From contig CAYPRX010000013.1 in the NCBI GenBank assembly GCA_964413265.1, forward strand, positions 107,095 to 171,094: a DNA stretch of 64,000 nucleotides, read 5' to 3'. The notes under the pieces were generated by a model. The model was not told the DNA's origin. It did no database searches and saw only the letters and a list, made by a program, of their open reading frames with translations. The translations under genes were made by a program, and so were the position numbers. Origin of the DNA: CAVYGN01 sp964413265 (lineage in GTDB: Bacteria; Spirochaetota; Brevinematia; Brevinematales; JAOACQ01). Each line of letters opens with the position of its first letter. The stretch's first letter is position 1. Shown in pieces: positions 53,897-63,455 of the stretch.

Positions 53897-56305
53897 TCAG
53901 CTTCTCTTCGGAATCCTCATAGCATAGAAAGACCTCCTCACAAAGATCAGCGCAATTATAAGGAAGACAACTCCTACAACAGGAGCAGTCTTCACAAAGG
54001 TCGGTGAGATTGCGATTTCCATTGCAAGCAGGCCGAAGAGGGTGGTGAATTTAATGATCGGGTTCAGGGACACCGCTGAAGTGTCTTTAAACGGATCGCC
54101 TACAGTATCGCCAATGACAGTAGCCGCATGCAGCGGGGTTCCTTTTTCGTTGAGGTCTACCTCGACGATTTTCTTGGCGTTGTCCCAGCATCCTCCGGTA
54201 TTGGCCATAAAGATAGCCTGGAAAAGCCCGAAAGCGGCGATGGAAACAAGATAGCTTATGAAAAAGGAAGCTGTATTAGGATGAGCCTTGTCAGCAGAGG
54301 AGAGAAACGCGAAGGCGAGCGCGAAAGAAAAAATAGTCAGGAATATGTTATACATACCCTGCTGGGCGTATTGCGTGCAGATTTTTACAACCTCTTTCGA
54401 ATTGGAAAGAGCGGCACTCTTGATGCCGCTATTGAGATTGATATTTTTCTTTATGTATTCGACAGCCCTGTAAGAACCAGTTGTAACTGCCTGTATTGAG
54501 GCGCCTGTGAACCAGAATACTACCATACCGCCGCAGATGAACCCGATGAGCGTGAAGGGATTCAACAGGTTCAGGATCAGTGCAGGATCTATTCCGAGCA
54601 CATTCCTCAAAACCAGAACTATTGAGAATATCATTGTTGTCGCCCCTATTACTGCAGTGCCGATCAAAACAGGCTTAGCAGTTGCCTTGAAGGTATTGCC
54701 GGCTCCATCATTGGCCTCGAGGTATCGCTTAGCCTTCTCGAAATCCGGTTTGAAATTGAAATCCTTTTCTATTTCCCTGCCTATGCCCGGGATACTCTCG
54801 ATCAGCGATAATTCGTAAATAGACTGCGCATTGTCTGTAACTGGACCATAGCTGTCGACAGCAATAGTAACCGGACCCATGCCAAGCAGTCCGAAAGCGA
54901 CCAGGCCGAAGGCGAACACTGATGAATATACCATTACTTCCCTGGGTATATTCAGGCTGGTTATATATGCTATGACCATCAGCATGGCCATTATACCGCC
55001 GATCCAGAAAGAACTGAAGTCGCCGGATACAAGACCGGATAGTATGGTGAGGGAAGCGCCGCCTTCTCTTGATGCAGTCACTACTTCTTTGACATGCTTT
55101 GATTTCGGGCTTGTGAAGATCTTCGTGAATTCGGGAATAAGGGCCGCTCCCAGAGTACCGCAGCTTATGATGATCGAAAGGGCCAGCCAGAGATTTCCAC
55201 CTAACGGTGACAGCTGCCAGTAGCTGATGGAAAAGGTCACTATCATGGACAGTATCGATGTGATCCATACAAGTGATGTCAGAGGACGTTCGAAATCGAT
55301 TTCATCCTTTTTTTTATAAATTATGCTGCTGACGTATTTGTTTATCCAATAGGCAACAACCGATGTAATGATCATAAGGATACGCATCATGAATATCCAG
55401 ATCAGAAGTGTCACCTGATTTGCAGGAGCTACAGCAAGCACTATGAAAGTTATAAGGGCAACGCCTGTAACTCCATAGGTCTCGAAACCATCAGCGGTAG
55501 GACCGACACTGTCCCCGGCATTGTCACCGGTACAGTCTGCGATAACACCGGGGTTTCTAGGATCATCTTCCTTTATATTAAACACTATTTTCATGAGATC
55601 CGAGCCTATATCAGCTATTTTTGTAAAGATGCCGCCGCAGATCCTTAAAGCGCTAGCTCCGAGAGATTCGCCTATAGCGAACCCGATAAAACAGGCGCCA
55701 GCGTAAACCCTGGGGATAAAGAGCAGGATGGTAAGCATCATGATAAGTTCAACGGAAACCAGCAGAACACCGATGCTCATTCCCGATTGAAGAGGTATGT
55801 TCAGCAGCTTAATAGGTTTTCTTTCAAGCGATGCAAAGGCCATTCTGCTGTTGGCAAAGGTATTGATCCTGATGCCGAACCATGCAACACCGTATGAACC
55901 GAGAATTCCTACCACTGACCAGCCTAGAATAATCAGAACGCCTGTAAATGGCGTCTGCTGAAGGAAACCATAGTAAAATCCTATGCAGGCTGCGATAAAG
56001 ATCTCAAGTATTATTAGAAACTTCCCCTGCTGGATCAGGTAGGTTTTTGCTGTCTCGAATATAGTCGCAGCGACATCGAGCATGGATTTGTGCGCTTTAA
56101 TTGCTCTTACACGGAGATACTGGTACAGGCCGAATACGAGGCCCAGAAAGCAGACTACTAATCCGCATATCAATAAATTATACATAGGGTTCGTACTTAG
56201 ATCGGGAATTTTCAGGGTTGATTCGCTTGCCATCAAAGGCGAAGCGAAAATTAATAGAAGCAGTGACAGCAGAAATATCCCCGCCCAACTCTTCATTTTA
56301 ATCAT
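53897..56305 (-). CDS. hppA: Membrane-bound ion-translocating pyrophosphatase
   Basis: An 802-residue integral membrane pyrophosphatase with about 16 helices and an N-terminal signal-like segment. PPi-binding motifs are IADIGSDLMKIV, EDDPRNPGVIADCTGDNAG and, near the C-terminus, GGCWDNAKK and GDTVGDPFKDTSA. It couples PPi hydrolysis to proton (or sodium) export. At the position that separates K+-independent from K+-dependent enzymes it has Lys (AGNTFKATAK), so K+-independence is predicted. The loop DSVGPTADGFETYG and an insertion after DNAQSIYEL differ from the best-studied forms, so ion choice is uncertain. ATG 56305 follows GGAGG. It is divergent from the hydrogenase-like operon. Confidence 0.94.
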   Translation of the reverse strand: MIKMKSWAGIFLLSLLLLIFASPLMASESTLKIPDLSTNPMYNLLICGLVVCFLGLVFGLYQYLRVRAIKAHKSMLDVAATIFETAKTYLIQQGKFLIILEIFIAACIGFYYGFLQQTPFTGVLIILGWSVVGILGSYGVAWFGIRINTFANSRMAFASLERKPIKLLNIPLQSGMSIGVLLVSVELIMMLTILLFIPRVYAGACFIGFAIGESLGASALRICGGIFTKIADIGSDLMKIVFNIKEDDPRNPGVIADCTGDNAGDSVGPTADGFETYGVTGVALITFIVLAVAPANQVTLLIWIFMMRILMIITSVVAYWINKYVSSIIYKKKDEIDFERPLTSLVWITSILSMIVTFSISYWQLSPLGGNLWLALSIIISCGTLGAALIPEFTKIFTSPKSKHVKEVVTASREGGASLTILSGLVSGDFSSFWIGGIMAMLMVIAYITSLNIPREVMVYSSVFAFGLVAFGLLGMGPVTIAVDSYGPVTDNAQSIYELSLIESIPGIGREIEKDFNFKPDFEKAKRYLEANDGAGNTFKATAKPVLIGTAVIGATTMIFSIVLVLRNVLGIDPALILNLLNPFTLIGFICGGMVVFWFTGASIQAVTTGSYRAVEYIKKNINLNSGIKSAALSNSKEVVKICTQYAQQGMYNIFLTIFSFALAFAFLSSADKAHPNTASFFISYLVSIAAFGLFQAIFMANTGGCWDNAKKIVEVDLNEKGTPLHAATVIGDTVGDPFKDTSAVSLNPIIKFTTLFGLLAMEIAISPTFVKTAPVVGVVFLIIALIFVRRSFYAMRIPKRS

Positions 56306-56392
56306 TCTATCCTCCAAAACTTATTACGATTTCTATTTTTATTTTTTGATATAAGTGTAATGGATATGCCAGGACCGGACAGCATATAATTT

Positions 56393-56421
56393 ATTTTATA
56401 AAAACAGGTCATATATGTCAA
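56393..56421 (-). promoter_or_regulatory. Sigma70-type promoter for hppA
   Basis: On the minus strand TTGACA (56421-56416), a 17-base spacer and TAAAAT (56398-56393), about 90 bases before the ATG. On the plus strand, TTGACA 56467-56472 with a weak TAACCT 17 bases on may serve the divergent operon. Confidence 0.6.
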
Positions 56422-56579
56422 GGAAACGGTTTGGGCCATTTGTTGTTTGAGCGATTCGATGGGAATTTGACAAAAATGATGACACCCTGTAACCTCTTAT
56501 CTTAGTTTTTTTATGCCGGTTCTTTATTTGACCGCTATTACATCATTTATTGCATTATAACGAAGGGGAAATTGGAGCG

Positions 56580-58019
56580 ATGAACAGTCAGGTGTATATG
56601 CTTTTAGTGGTGCTGGTACCCTTTTTCGGATCGCTGGCGCTGCCACTGATAGGACATTTTTCGATACGCTTGAGGAATTACCTCTCCCTGGTCATGGTTT
56701 TATGTTCACTTATTTTTTCCGCCTTGCTTCTTCCAGTTGTACTTTCAAATCAAACCGTGTCATTCTCGCCGGGCTTGGACATGGGTTTCCTGGGCAAGGA
56801 TTCAATCATATTCAGGGCGGACTCTCTCGCTGTATTTATGGGCATGGTTTCATCCCTGATAGGTTCAATCATTGTTTTTTATTCCTTCGGTTATATCAGC
56901 CATTATGATAATCAAAATGAATATTACCTGATGGTTGTGCTTTTCCTTGGATCAATGATGGGTCTGGTTTTTTCTTCCAATCTTATCTTTCTATACCTGT
57001 TCTGGGAAGTATCAGCGATCTGCAGCTGGAGACTAATCGGTTTCTTCAGGGAAAAGGACCACGTGATAAAAGCGGATAAGGCCCTCCTTGTGACTTTCGG
57101 TGGAGCTCTTTTCATGCTTATAGGTTTCATTATGATATATATGCAGTACGGCACTTTCGATATGACCCGCATAAAACATGGAGCTTCAATTTCTAATGAG
57201 GCTGTACTGCTCATCATGTGCGGGATTCTCTCTAAATCTTCAACCCTGCCTTTCCATACATGGCTGCCTGATGCAGGTGTCGCTCCTTCACCGGTTACAT
57301 CCCTTCTCCATGCGGCCATTCTGGTTAAAATAGGGGTTTATGTATTCGCGAGACTATTTTTTGTGACATTCAGTCTTGAATCAGTCTGGCACCATGTGAT
57401 CCCTGTCATAGCTGCTGTGAGCGCCCTTGTTTCCGCCGGGGCTGCAATCATTGAAACAGACATCAAAAGGATCATTGCTTATTCGACGATAAGCCAGATA
57501 GGCTTTATATTTCTTGGATTATCGTGCGGCAGTTCTCTTGGTGTTGCTGGAGGCCTCCTGTATATACTGATGCATGGCCTTGCAAAGGGAGGACTATTCT
57601 TGTGCGCCGGTATTGTGGAGCAGAACACTAAAACGAAAGATATCACCAAACTCGGCGGCCTGATCACAGCCATGCCGGTAACAGCTATCACATTCATTGC
57701 TTGTTCTTTTTCAATTATGGGTATCCCGCCGTTCGGAGGATTTTTCTGCAAGTATATGGTGATCGGTGGCACGGTTGAAGCCGGCCAGACATGGATGGCT
57801 TTCGTTTTCATTCTCGGAGCCATCATGACTATGATCTATCTTTTACGCCTTTTTATAAGCGTTTTTATGGGAAATGTAAAAACGCAGCCCTCGAAAGAGG
57901 GTTCAAGCACGATGCTCATAAGCGTCTCAACTCTTGCTTTTCTGTCTCTGGCCGCGGGGTTATTAGTCTATTATCCTTCCGCTTTGATCCAGAACATTTT
58001 AAAGGGGGTTACTGGCTAA
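56580..58019 (+). CDS. Antiporter-like membrane subunit 1 (NuoL/MrpA/D-like)
   Basis: A 479-residue membrane subunit with about 14 helices, of the proton-conducting family of complex I and group 4 hydrogenases. Key features are the helix-5 Glu in LYLFWEVSAICSW, KSSTLPFHTWLPDAGVAPSPVTSLLHAAILVKIGVY, and AYSTISQIGF. ATG 56580 is near GGGG/GGAG. First gene of the operon; the next gene starts one base after its stop. Confidence 0.92.
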   Translation: MNSQVYMLLVVLVPFFGSLALPLIGHFSIRLRNYLSLVMVLCSLIFSALLLPVVLSNQTVSFSPGLDMGFLGKDSIIFRADSLAVFMGMVSSLIGSIIVFYSFGYISHYDNQNEYYLMVVLFLGSMMGLVFSSNLIFLYLFWEVSAICSWRLIGFFREKDHVIKADKALLVTFGGALFMLIGFIMIYMQYGTFDMTRIKHGASISNEAVLLIMCGILSKSSTLPFHTWLPDAGVAPSPVTSLLHAAILVKIGVYVFARLFFVTFSLESVWHHVIPVIAAVSALVSAGAAIIETDIKRIIAYSTISQIGFIFLGLSCGSSLGVAGGLLYILMHGLAKGGLFLCAGIVEQNTKTKDITKLGGLITAMPVTAITFIACSFSIMGIPPFGGFFCKYMVIGGTVEAGQTWMAFVFILGAIMTMIYLLRLFISVFMGNVKTQPSKEGSSTMLISVSTLAFLSLAAGLLVYYPSALIQNILKGVTG

Positions 58020-58020
58020 A

Positions 58021-59883
58021 ATGAATGGTTCGATTCTTCTAGTACCTGTTTTTCTCCCTCTCATTGTATCCCTGGCGGTATTTTTAATTAATAGGCGAGA
58101 CAGATGGCTGAAGGAAGCTCTTACCCTTACCGTTGTCACATTAAATCTGGCTGCGTGTATTTTCTTCTTCGGAAAAGAAGCGAATTTCGCTATTCCATGG
58201 TTTTCAGCCGGCAATTTCAAAGTCGATTTCCTCCTGAGGCTTTATCATTTCAGTGCGTTCATTATACTGGCTACTGCAGGCTTCGCTTTTCTTATCGCCC
58301 TTTATTCAGTCGTTTTTATGAAGGGCAAAGAGCATTTGAGACAGTATTATGCTTTTCTTTTATTAACCCTGGGTTTCGTTAACGGGGCCGTTCTTGCTGA
58401 CCATTTCATCGTTATGCTCTTTTTCTGGGAGGGTATTCTGATCACTGTCTTTGCAATGATAATGTCTGGAGGCAAAAACGCTTATCCTGCAGCCGTTAAA
58501 TCATTCGTTCTTAACGGAGTTGCTGACTTCTGCATGATACTGGGAATAATTGTATTAGGATTTATTACGGGGGGAAACCTGGCAATGGGTTACCTCAAAA
58601 CATCTCCTGTAAGCCTTGCAGATTTCCCGGGGATTTTCTCATTTGTTCTTATAATGATAGGCGCAGTAGCCAAAGCCGGCTCGATGCCATTTCATTCATG
58701 GATACCGGATGCGGCGATGGAGGCTCCGCTGCCTTTCATGGCGTACCTTCCGGCCTCCCTGGAGAAGCTGCTCGGAATTTACCTGCTGGCGCGCATCACG
58801 CTTGACTTTTTTGATTTCAAATCGGGAACTGTTATAAGCATAGTTGTAATGACTATCGGAGCGATAACAATCCTTCTGGCTGTGATGATGGCTCTTATAC
58901 AGAAGGATTTCAAAAGACTTCTGTCCTATCATGCAATCAGCCAGGTGGGATATATGATACTCGGCATCGGTACGGCGATTCCTGTCGGTATAATAGGCGG
59001 GCTCTTCCATATGATCAATCATGCCATGTATAAAAGCTGTCTTTTTTTGACGGGGGGATCTGTCGAGAAACAGGCGGGGACAACCGATCTGGCTTCCCTT
59101 GGGGGACTTGGCAGGAAAATGCCCTTTACTTTTGCGAGTTTTATTATAGCGGCATGCGCGATTTCGGGAGTTCCGCCTTTAAATGGTTTTTTTTCAAAGG
59201 AACTAGTTTTTGACGGTGCGCTTGAAACCGGGATGCCTGTATTCTATTATGCTGCAATCCTCGGGGCCTTTTTTACAGCCGCATCCTTCCTGAAACTCGG
59301 CCATTCTGCATTTCTCGGTAGACCGGCAGGGGACTGGAAAGATGTCAGGGACCCTTCATGGGCGATGGTTCTGCCAATGGTTACAATAGCTCTCGGATGT
59401 ATAATCTTCGGAGTGTATAATGTTCTTCCACTTCAAAATCTTATTGAGCCAATACTTGGTGCCAGGCTCGAACATAGTTTTGCCGGTCTCCCCGGAAACT
59501 GGACACTGGCGTGCATTTCAGTCACGGTCCTTGCCTTAGCTTACCTGAATCATCTCTATGGGGTAAGCAGAGCGAAAAGTGCACTGGGTGCAGCCGATCA
59601 TATCCACAACGCGCCTGTCCTTTCGACCATTTATGATCTCGCCGAAAAAAGATTTTTTGACCCTTATGATGCAGGCATGGTCATTGTGAACGGATTCGCA
59701 AGATTTTTCTGGTGGATAGACAGGGGCATTGACTTGATTTACAATAAGTTTATAGTCGGCTTAACCCTTGCAGCATCCTGGATCATAAGAAAAGCCCATT
59801 CCGGAAATTATGCCTTATATATTGCCTGGTCGCTGGCAGGGATGCTTGTTATCATATTTATTTTTATATTTCAAAGACATTAG
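58021..59883 (+). CDS. Antiporter-like membrane subunit 2 (NuoL-like, long)
   Basis: A 620-residue membrane subunit with about 16 helices. It has the antiporter core (LFFWEGILITVFA with Glu, KAGSMPFHSWIPDAAMEAP, LSYHAISQVGYM) and a C-terminal extension of about 150 residues including DPYDAGM and more helices, like the extra helices of NuoL. It replaces the common AxAPxPVSALLHA with MEAPLPFMAYLPASLEK, as some hydrogenase subunits do. Confidence 0.9.
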   Translation: MNGSILLVPVFLPLIVSLAVFLINRRDRWLKEALTLTVVTLNLAACIFFFGKEANFAIPWFSAGNFKVDFLLRLYHFSAFIILATAGFAFLIALYSVVFMKGKEHLRQYYAFLLLTLGFVNGAVLADHFIVMLFFWEGILITVFAMIMSGGKNAYPAAVKSFVLNGVADFCMILGIIVLGFITGGNLAMGYLKTSPVSLADFPGIFSFVLIMIGAVAKAGSMPFHSWIPDAAMEAPLPFMAYLPASLEKLLGIYLLARITLDFFDFKSGTVISIVVMTIGAITILLAVMMALIQKDFKRLLSYHAISQVGYMILGIGTAIPVGIIGGLFHMINHAMYKSCLFLTGGSVEKQAGTTDLASLGGLGRKMPFTFASFIIAACAISGVPPLNGFFSKELVFDGALETGMPVFYYAAILGAFFTAASFLKLGHSAFLGRPAGDWKDVRDPSWAMVLPMVTIALGCIIFGVYNVLPLQNLIEPILGARLEHSFAGLPGNWTLACISVTVLALAYLNHLYGVSRAKSALGAADHIHNAPVLSTIYDLAEKRFFDPYDAGMVIVNGFARFFWWIDRGIDLIYNKFIVGLTLAASWIIRKAHSGNYALYIAWSLAGMLVIIFIFIFQRH

Positions 59884-59893
59884 GAGGATTTGA

Positions 59894-61327
59894 TTGCAGG
59901 CCCTTTTTATAATTATTCCCCTCCTCGCGGTATTGATACTGAACCTTCCTTTCAGGAAGTCTTATAGAAGGATCGCATTTTACTTAGCTATCGTCGTAAC
60001 TTTTTTCCAGATAGCAATGACATTGACATCAGGTTTCATGCTATGGATAAATATTACCGATTTATTTAAATTCAATTTCATAACACAGCTCAGTATTGAT
60101 CTTTTCACACTGGTGGTCCTCTTTACTATCGGTCTTATTGCCTTCGTATCCCTCATGGTCTGCAGGTTTTCATATAAAAAAGATCCTTTTAATTTCATAA
60201 ATCTCATTTTAATAGCTATGATGGGGATGAACGGAATAGTTATGACCAGGGATATTTTCACTCTGTATGTTTTCCTTGAAATCACAGCAGCAGCTTCTTT
60301 TATTCTTATAGCGATGGACAAAGGTATAGAAGCATTTGAAGGGGCCCTAAAATACCTTATTTTATCGGCTGTTGCTACGATCTTCATCCTTACCGCGATC
60401 GCATTAACGTACTTTTCAATTCAAAGCTTGAATTTCGGCGATATCGGTTCTTATTTAAAGGGGCTTAACGGGAGATATCCCCCCAATATCACTGCAGCTG
60501 TAATTCTATTTTTAACCGGCCTGTCCATTAAGGCCGGAGTCGTTCCCTTTCACGGCTGGCTTCCTGATGCGTACATGTCCGCCCCTGCCCCTGTATCAGT
60601 TTTTTTAGCCGGCATAGTTACCAAAGTAGCCGGCGTTTATACCCTGATGAGGCTCACCGGGGAAGTCTTCAATAATATTCCTTTTATCAGCTCCGTTTTA
60701 ATGGCATTCGGTGCTCTTTCCATAGTTATAGGCGCGCTGGCGGCCATCGGGCAGAGCGATTTTAAAAGAATACTTGCCTACTCGAGCATATCACAGATTG
60801 GGTATATTATTCTCGCTGCCGGAATAGGGACTCCGCTTGCATTCGCAGGAGCCCTTATACATTTTTTCAACCATGCCTCCTTCAAATCGCTTCTTTTCGT
60901 TAATTCAGCGGCAGTTGAATTGCAGACCGGCACAAGGGACATCAATAAACTGGGCGGGCTCGCCGGACGAATGCCTGTAACGGGCGGGACATCAATTGTC
61001 GGTTTTTTCTCAACCATGGGTATGCCTCCGCTTGCAGGATTCTGGAGCAAACTGATAATAATAGTTGCTGCATGGGCATCGGGCTATTATATTTACTCCA
61101 TCATAGCTCTTTTAGCGAGCGTGTTGACGCTTGCATATTTTCTCATACTGCAGAGGAAGGTTTTTTTCGGGAAGATCGCGGAGGGTTTGGAGAATATAAA
61201 AGAAGCGAATTTCGGTCTTTCGTTTCCGGCAATTCTCCTTGCCGCGATATCTGTTCTCCTGGGTCTGGTTTTCCCGTTTATTATTTATTATTTTCAAGCA
61301 AACTGGCTTTTGAAGCTGGTCTTATAA
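59894..61327 (+). CDS. Antiporter-like membrane subunit 3 (NuoN/MrpD-like)
   Basis: A 477-residue membrane subunit, the third paralogue in a row. It has the helix-5 Glu in LYVFLEITAAASFIL, KAGVVPFHGWLPDAYMSAPAPVSVFLAGIVTKVAGVY and AYSSISQIGY. It starts at TTG 59894 with AGGAGG 7 bases upstream. Three antiporter-like subunits equal the number in respiratory complex I, suggesting high pump stoichiometry. Confidence 0.91.
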   Translation: MQALFIIIPLLAVLILNLPFRKSYRRIAFYLAIVVTFFQIAMTLTSGFMLWINITDLFKFNFITQLSIDLFTLVVLFTIGLIAFVSLMVCRFSYKKDPFNFINLILIAMMGMNGIVMTRDIFTLYVFLEITAAASFILIAMDKGIEAFEGALKYLILSAVATIFILTAIALTYFSIQSLNFGDIGSYLKGLNGRYPPNITAAVILFLTGLSIKAGVVPFHGWLPDAYMSAPAPVSVFLAGIVTKVAGVYTLMRLTGEVFNNIPFISSVLMAFGALSIVIGALAAIGQSDFKRILAYSSISQIGYIILAAGIGTPLAFAGALIHFFNHASFKSLLFVNSAAVELQTGTRDINKLGGLAGRMPVTGGTSIVGFFSTMGMPPLAGFWSKLIIIVAAWASGYYIYSIIALLASVLTLAYFLILQRKVFFGKIAEGLENIKEANFGLSFPAILLAAISVLLGLVFPFIIYYFQANWLLKLVL

Positions 61328-61350
61328 GCTGAATTTTTGGAGTTGCTGGA

Positions 61351-61872
61351 ATGAAAGACATTCTTATAATGATTATACTCAGCGGGCTTGTTTTATTCGC
61401 AGTTATTTCAGTTATGATAAGAAGCCTTGTCAAGGCGGCCATTGCTCTTGCCATTGCCAGCGCATTCCTGGCTGTAATGATATTCATACTGGGAGCATGG
61501 ATCGCTGCAGTGATAGAACTGTCGGTTTGCGCCGGTATGATTACAGTCGTATTTATAAGCTCTATAAGCCTTACCATACCTTTATCAAAGGAAGAGGTCG
61601 CAGTAGAAGCGAAGCAGAGGATGAGCCGCTTTATATATCTTCCTTTTATTCTTGTTCTGACACTGGCCGCAGCGATAATACTCTGGAACAGCCGTCTCAT
61701 TAATTTTGATTTCATTTCCGCACTTAAAGGCACACAGGTTAATCTTGATTTTTCAGCTCAGGGCTCCGCGATCTGGGACAAAAGATCTATAGATATCCTG
61801 GGCCAGGTTATCGTCTTACTTTCCGGAGCTTTCGGTGTAGTTGTTTTATTTAAGGAGCGTAATCAAAAATGA
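61351..61872 (+). CDS. NuoJ-like membrane subunit
   Basis: A 173-residue membrane protein with five hydrophobic segments. AVIELSVCAGMITVVFISSISLT matches the NuoJ/ND6 core. It overlaps the next gene by 4 bases (ATGA), the usual NuoJ-NuoK coupling. Confidence 0.82.
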   Translation: MKDILIMIILSGLVLFAVISVMIRSLVKAAIALAIASAFLAVMIFILGAWIAAVIELSVCAGMITVVFISSISLTIPLSKEEVAVEAKQRMSRFIYLPFILVLTLAAAIILWNSRLINFDFISALKGTQVNLDFSAQGSAIWDKRSIDILGQVIVLLSGAFGVVVLFKERNQK

Positions 61873-62180
61873 TTTTAGATCTTAATTTCCTGATATTCGC
61901 GGCTTTTCTGCTTTTGATAGTGACGGGCATTTACTGCCTCATTGCTACTTTGAATCTTATAAGACTTCTGATCGGACTGGAGATACTTACAAAGGCCGTA
62001 ACACTTCTTCTCATAACATCAGGTTTTATAACAGGCAGTATTGCAATAGCGCAATCAATGACAATAACACTGATTGTTATTGAAGTGGTCGTCATAGTCG
62101 TGGCATGCGGGATAGTGATCGGTGTTTGCAATCATAACAAGAATCTTGATCTTAAGAACCTGCGGAAACTTAAAGGATAG
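61869..62180 (+). CDS. NuoK/MrpC-like membrane subunit
   Basis: A 103-residue protein with three helices. Membrane Glu residues lie in LIGLEILTKAV and VIEVVVIVVACG, the two carboxylates conserved in NuoK. They are part of the central proton-path. Directly coupled to the NuoJ-like gene. Confidence 0.9.
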   Translation: MILDLNFLIFAAFLLLIVTGIYCLIATLNLIRLLIGLEILTKAVTLLLITSGFITGSIAIAQSMTITLIVIEVVVIVVACGIVIGVCNHNKNLDLKNLRKLKG

Positions 62181-62191
62181 AGGTAAGTGAC

Positions 62192-62509
62192 ATGATTAAT
62201 ATATTGACACCTCCGGCGGCTTTTATTATAATTTTAATAGCGTTTTTCCTTTTTTCAGGCATTTCGAGTTTTTTTTCAATGAAGGGAAAAGAAACAGCCG
62301 GTAAGACAAAGGCGTATTCATGCGGAGAAGAGTTAGCGTCAAATAAGGCCCAGCCTGACTACAGCCAGTTCTTCCCTTTCGCTTTCTTTTTTACAATTAT
62401 GCATGTTTTAGTTTTGATTATCGCGACCGCGCCAAAGGGAATTGTCGGTCTCCCTCTTGCCTATGTGGGGGCCGGAGTTATCGCTCTATTTATTCTTTTC
62501 AGGAGGTAG
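62192..62509 (+). CDS. NuoA-like membrane subunit
   Basis: A 105-residue protein with three hydrophobic segments. KAYSCGEEL between helix 1 and 2 corresponds to the YECG motif of NuoA/ND3, whose Cys lies in the switch loop. Its presence in a hydrogenase-type cluster is unusual. It starts 11 bases after the NuoK-like gene; homology rests on position, size and this short motif. Confidence 0.65.
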   Translation: MINILTPPAAFIIILIAFFLFSGISSFFSMKGKETAGKTKAYSCGEELASNKAQPDYSQFFPFAFFFTIMHVLVLIIATAPKGIVGLPLAYVGAGVIALFILFRR

Positions 62510-62510
62510 T

Positions 62511-62942
62511 ATGGCGCTTTTTAAGAAGATTATGACATGGGCACGCGTTAAATCACCCTGGATCATACACTTTAATACGGGCGCATGCAATGCTTGCGAT
62601 ATAGAAATACTGGCTTCGCTGACACCTAGATACGATCTTGAACGCTTCGGAATACTGCTAAAGGGAACTCCGAGACATGCCGACGTACTTGTATGCTCGG
62701 GACCGGTTACGCTTCAGACAAAAGACAGACTTATAAGGATTTATGAGCAGATGGCAGAACCTAAATTTGTAGTGGCTGTCGGAACTTGTGCATGCTCCGG
62801 CGGCGCTTTCCAGGGATGCTATTGTGTCAGGGGAGGCATCGATAGTGTTATTCCCGTATCTGCTTATATACCGGGATGCCCGGTGAGACCTGAGGCCATC
62901 ATAGACGGCGTCGTAAAGCTGCTTGGTTCTTTAAAAAGCTGA
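62511..62942 (+). CDS. Group 4 hydrogenase-like small subunit (NuoB-like)
   Basis: A 143-residue iron-sulfur subunit. The proximal [4Fe-4S] ligands are C26 and C29 in TGACNACDIE, C93 or C95 in GTCACSGG, and C123 in PGCPVRPEAI. The CxxC spacing is of hydrogenase type, not the CC pair of NuoB. ATG 62511 follows AGGAGG; the longer frame begins inside the preceding gene. Confidence 0.92.
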   Translation: MALFKKIMTWARVKSPWIIHFNTGACNACDIEILASLTPRYDLERFGILLKGTPRHADVLVCSGPVTLQTKDRLIRIYEQMAEPKFVVAVGTCACSGGAFQGCYCVRGGIDSVIPVSAYIPGCPVRPEAIIDGVVKLLGSLKS

Positions 62943-62959
62943 GAAAGGGGATGCAGATA

Positions 62960-63442
62960 ATGGAAAGAACGGAAATTATTTTAAATGATTTATGCAAAGC
63001 CTTTAGTTTCCTGGAAGGTCATGCTAATATACAGAGACAAAGAAGGATATTCGCAGAGATACCGGATGAAAAGAGAGCTTCCATCAAAGAGATCCTTCGC
63101 TATCTCAGGGACAATATGAAATTCACTTTTCTTTGCACTATAACGGGCCTTGATATTGGTGATAATTTTCAGGTTATTTATCACCTGGCCGATGACGGAG
63201 GCATTCTCATTAATTTAAAGATATTGACGCCCAGATCAAAGCCGGTTATTGAATCAGTCACCTCTGTTTTTGAGGGCGCTGTTTTTTATGAAAGAGAGTT
63301 AAAAGATCTCCTTGGCATTGAAGTCAATGGACTGCCCCCCGGCAGGAGATATCCCCTGCCTGACGGATGGCCGGAAGGCCAGTATCCCCTGAGAAAGGAT
63401 TGGCACCAGGCAGAGGAAGAAGGGGCGGAGAAAAAATCTTAG
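62960..63442 (+). CDS. NuoC-like (30-kDa) subunit
   Basis: A 160-residue hydrophilic subunit. The C-terminal half shows FYERELKDLLGIEVNGLP and RRYPLPDGWPEGQYPLRKDW, the usual NuoC/HycE N-terminal pattern. ATG 62960 follows AAGGGG 9 bases upstream; ATG 62951 lies directly on that site. It bridges the small and large subunits. Confidence 0.88.
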   Translation: MERTEIILNDLCKAFSFLEGHANIQRQRRIFAEIPDEKRASIKEILRYLRDNMKFTFLCTITGLDIGDNFQVIYHLADDGGILINLKILTPRSKPVIESVTSVFEGAVFYERELKDLLGIEVNGLPPGRRYPLPDGWPEGQYPLRKDWHQAEEEGAEKKS

Positions 63443-63455
63443 GAGGAAAGGGCAG

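Noticed and set aside
54729..55268. 179-codon minus-strand frame inside hppA
   Set aside because: Out-of-frame reading of hppA; low-complexity His/Arg-rich translation.
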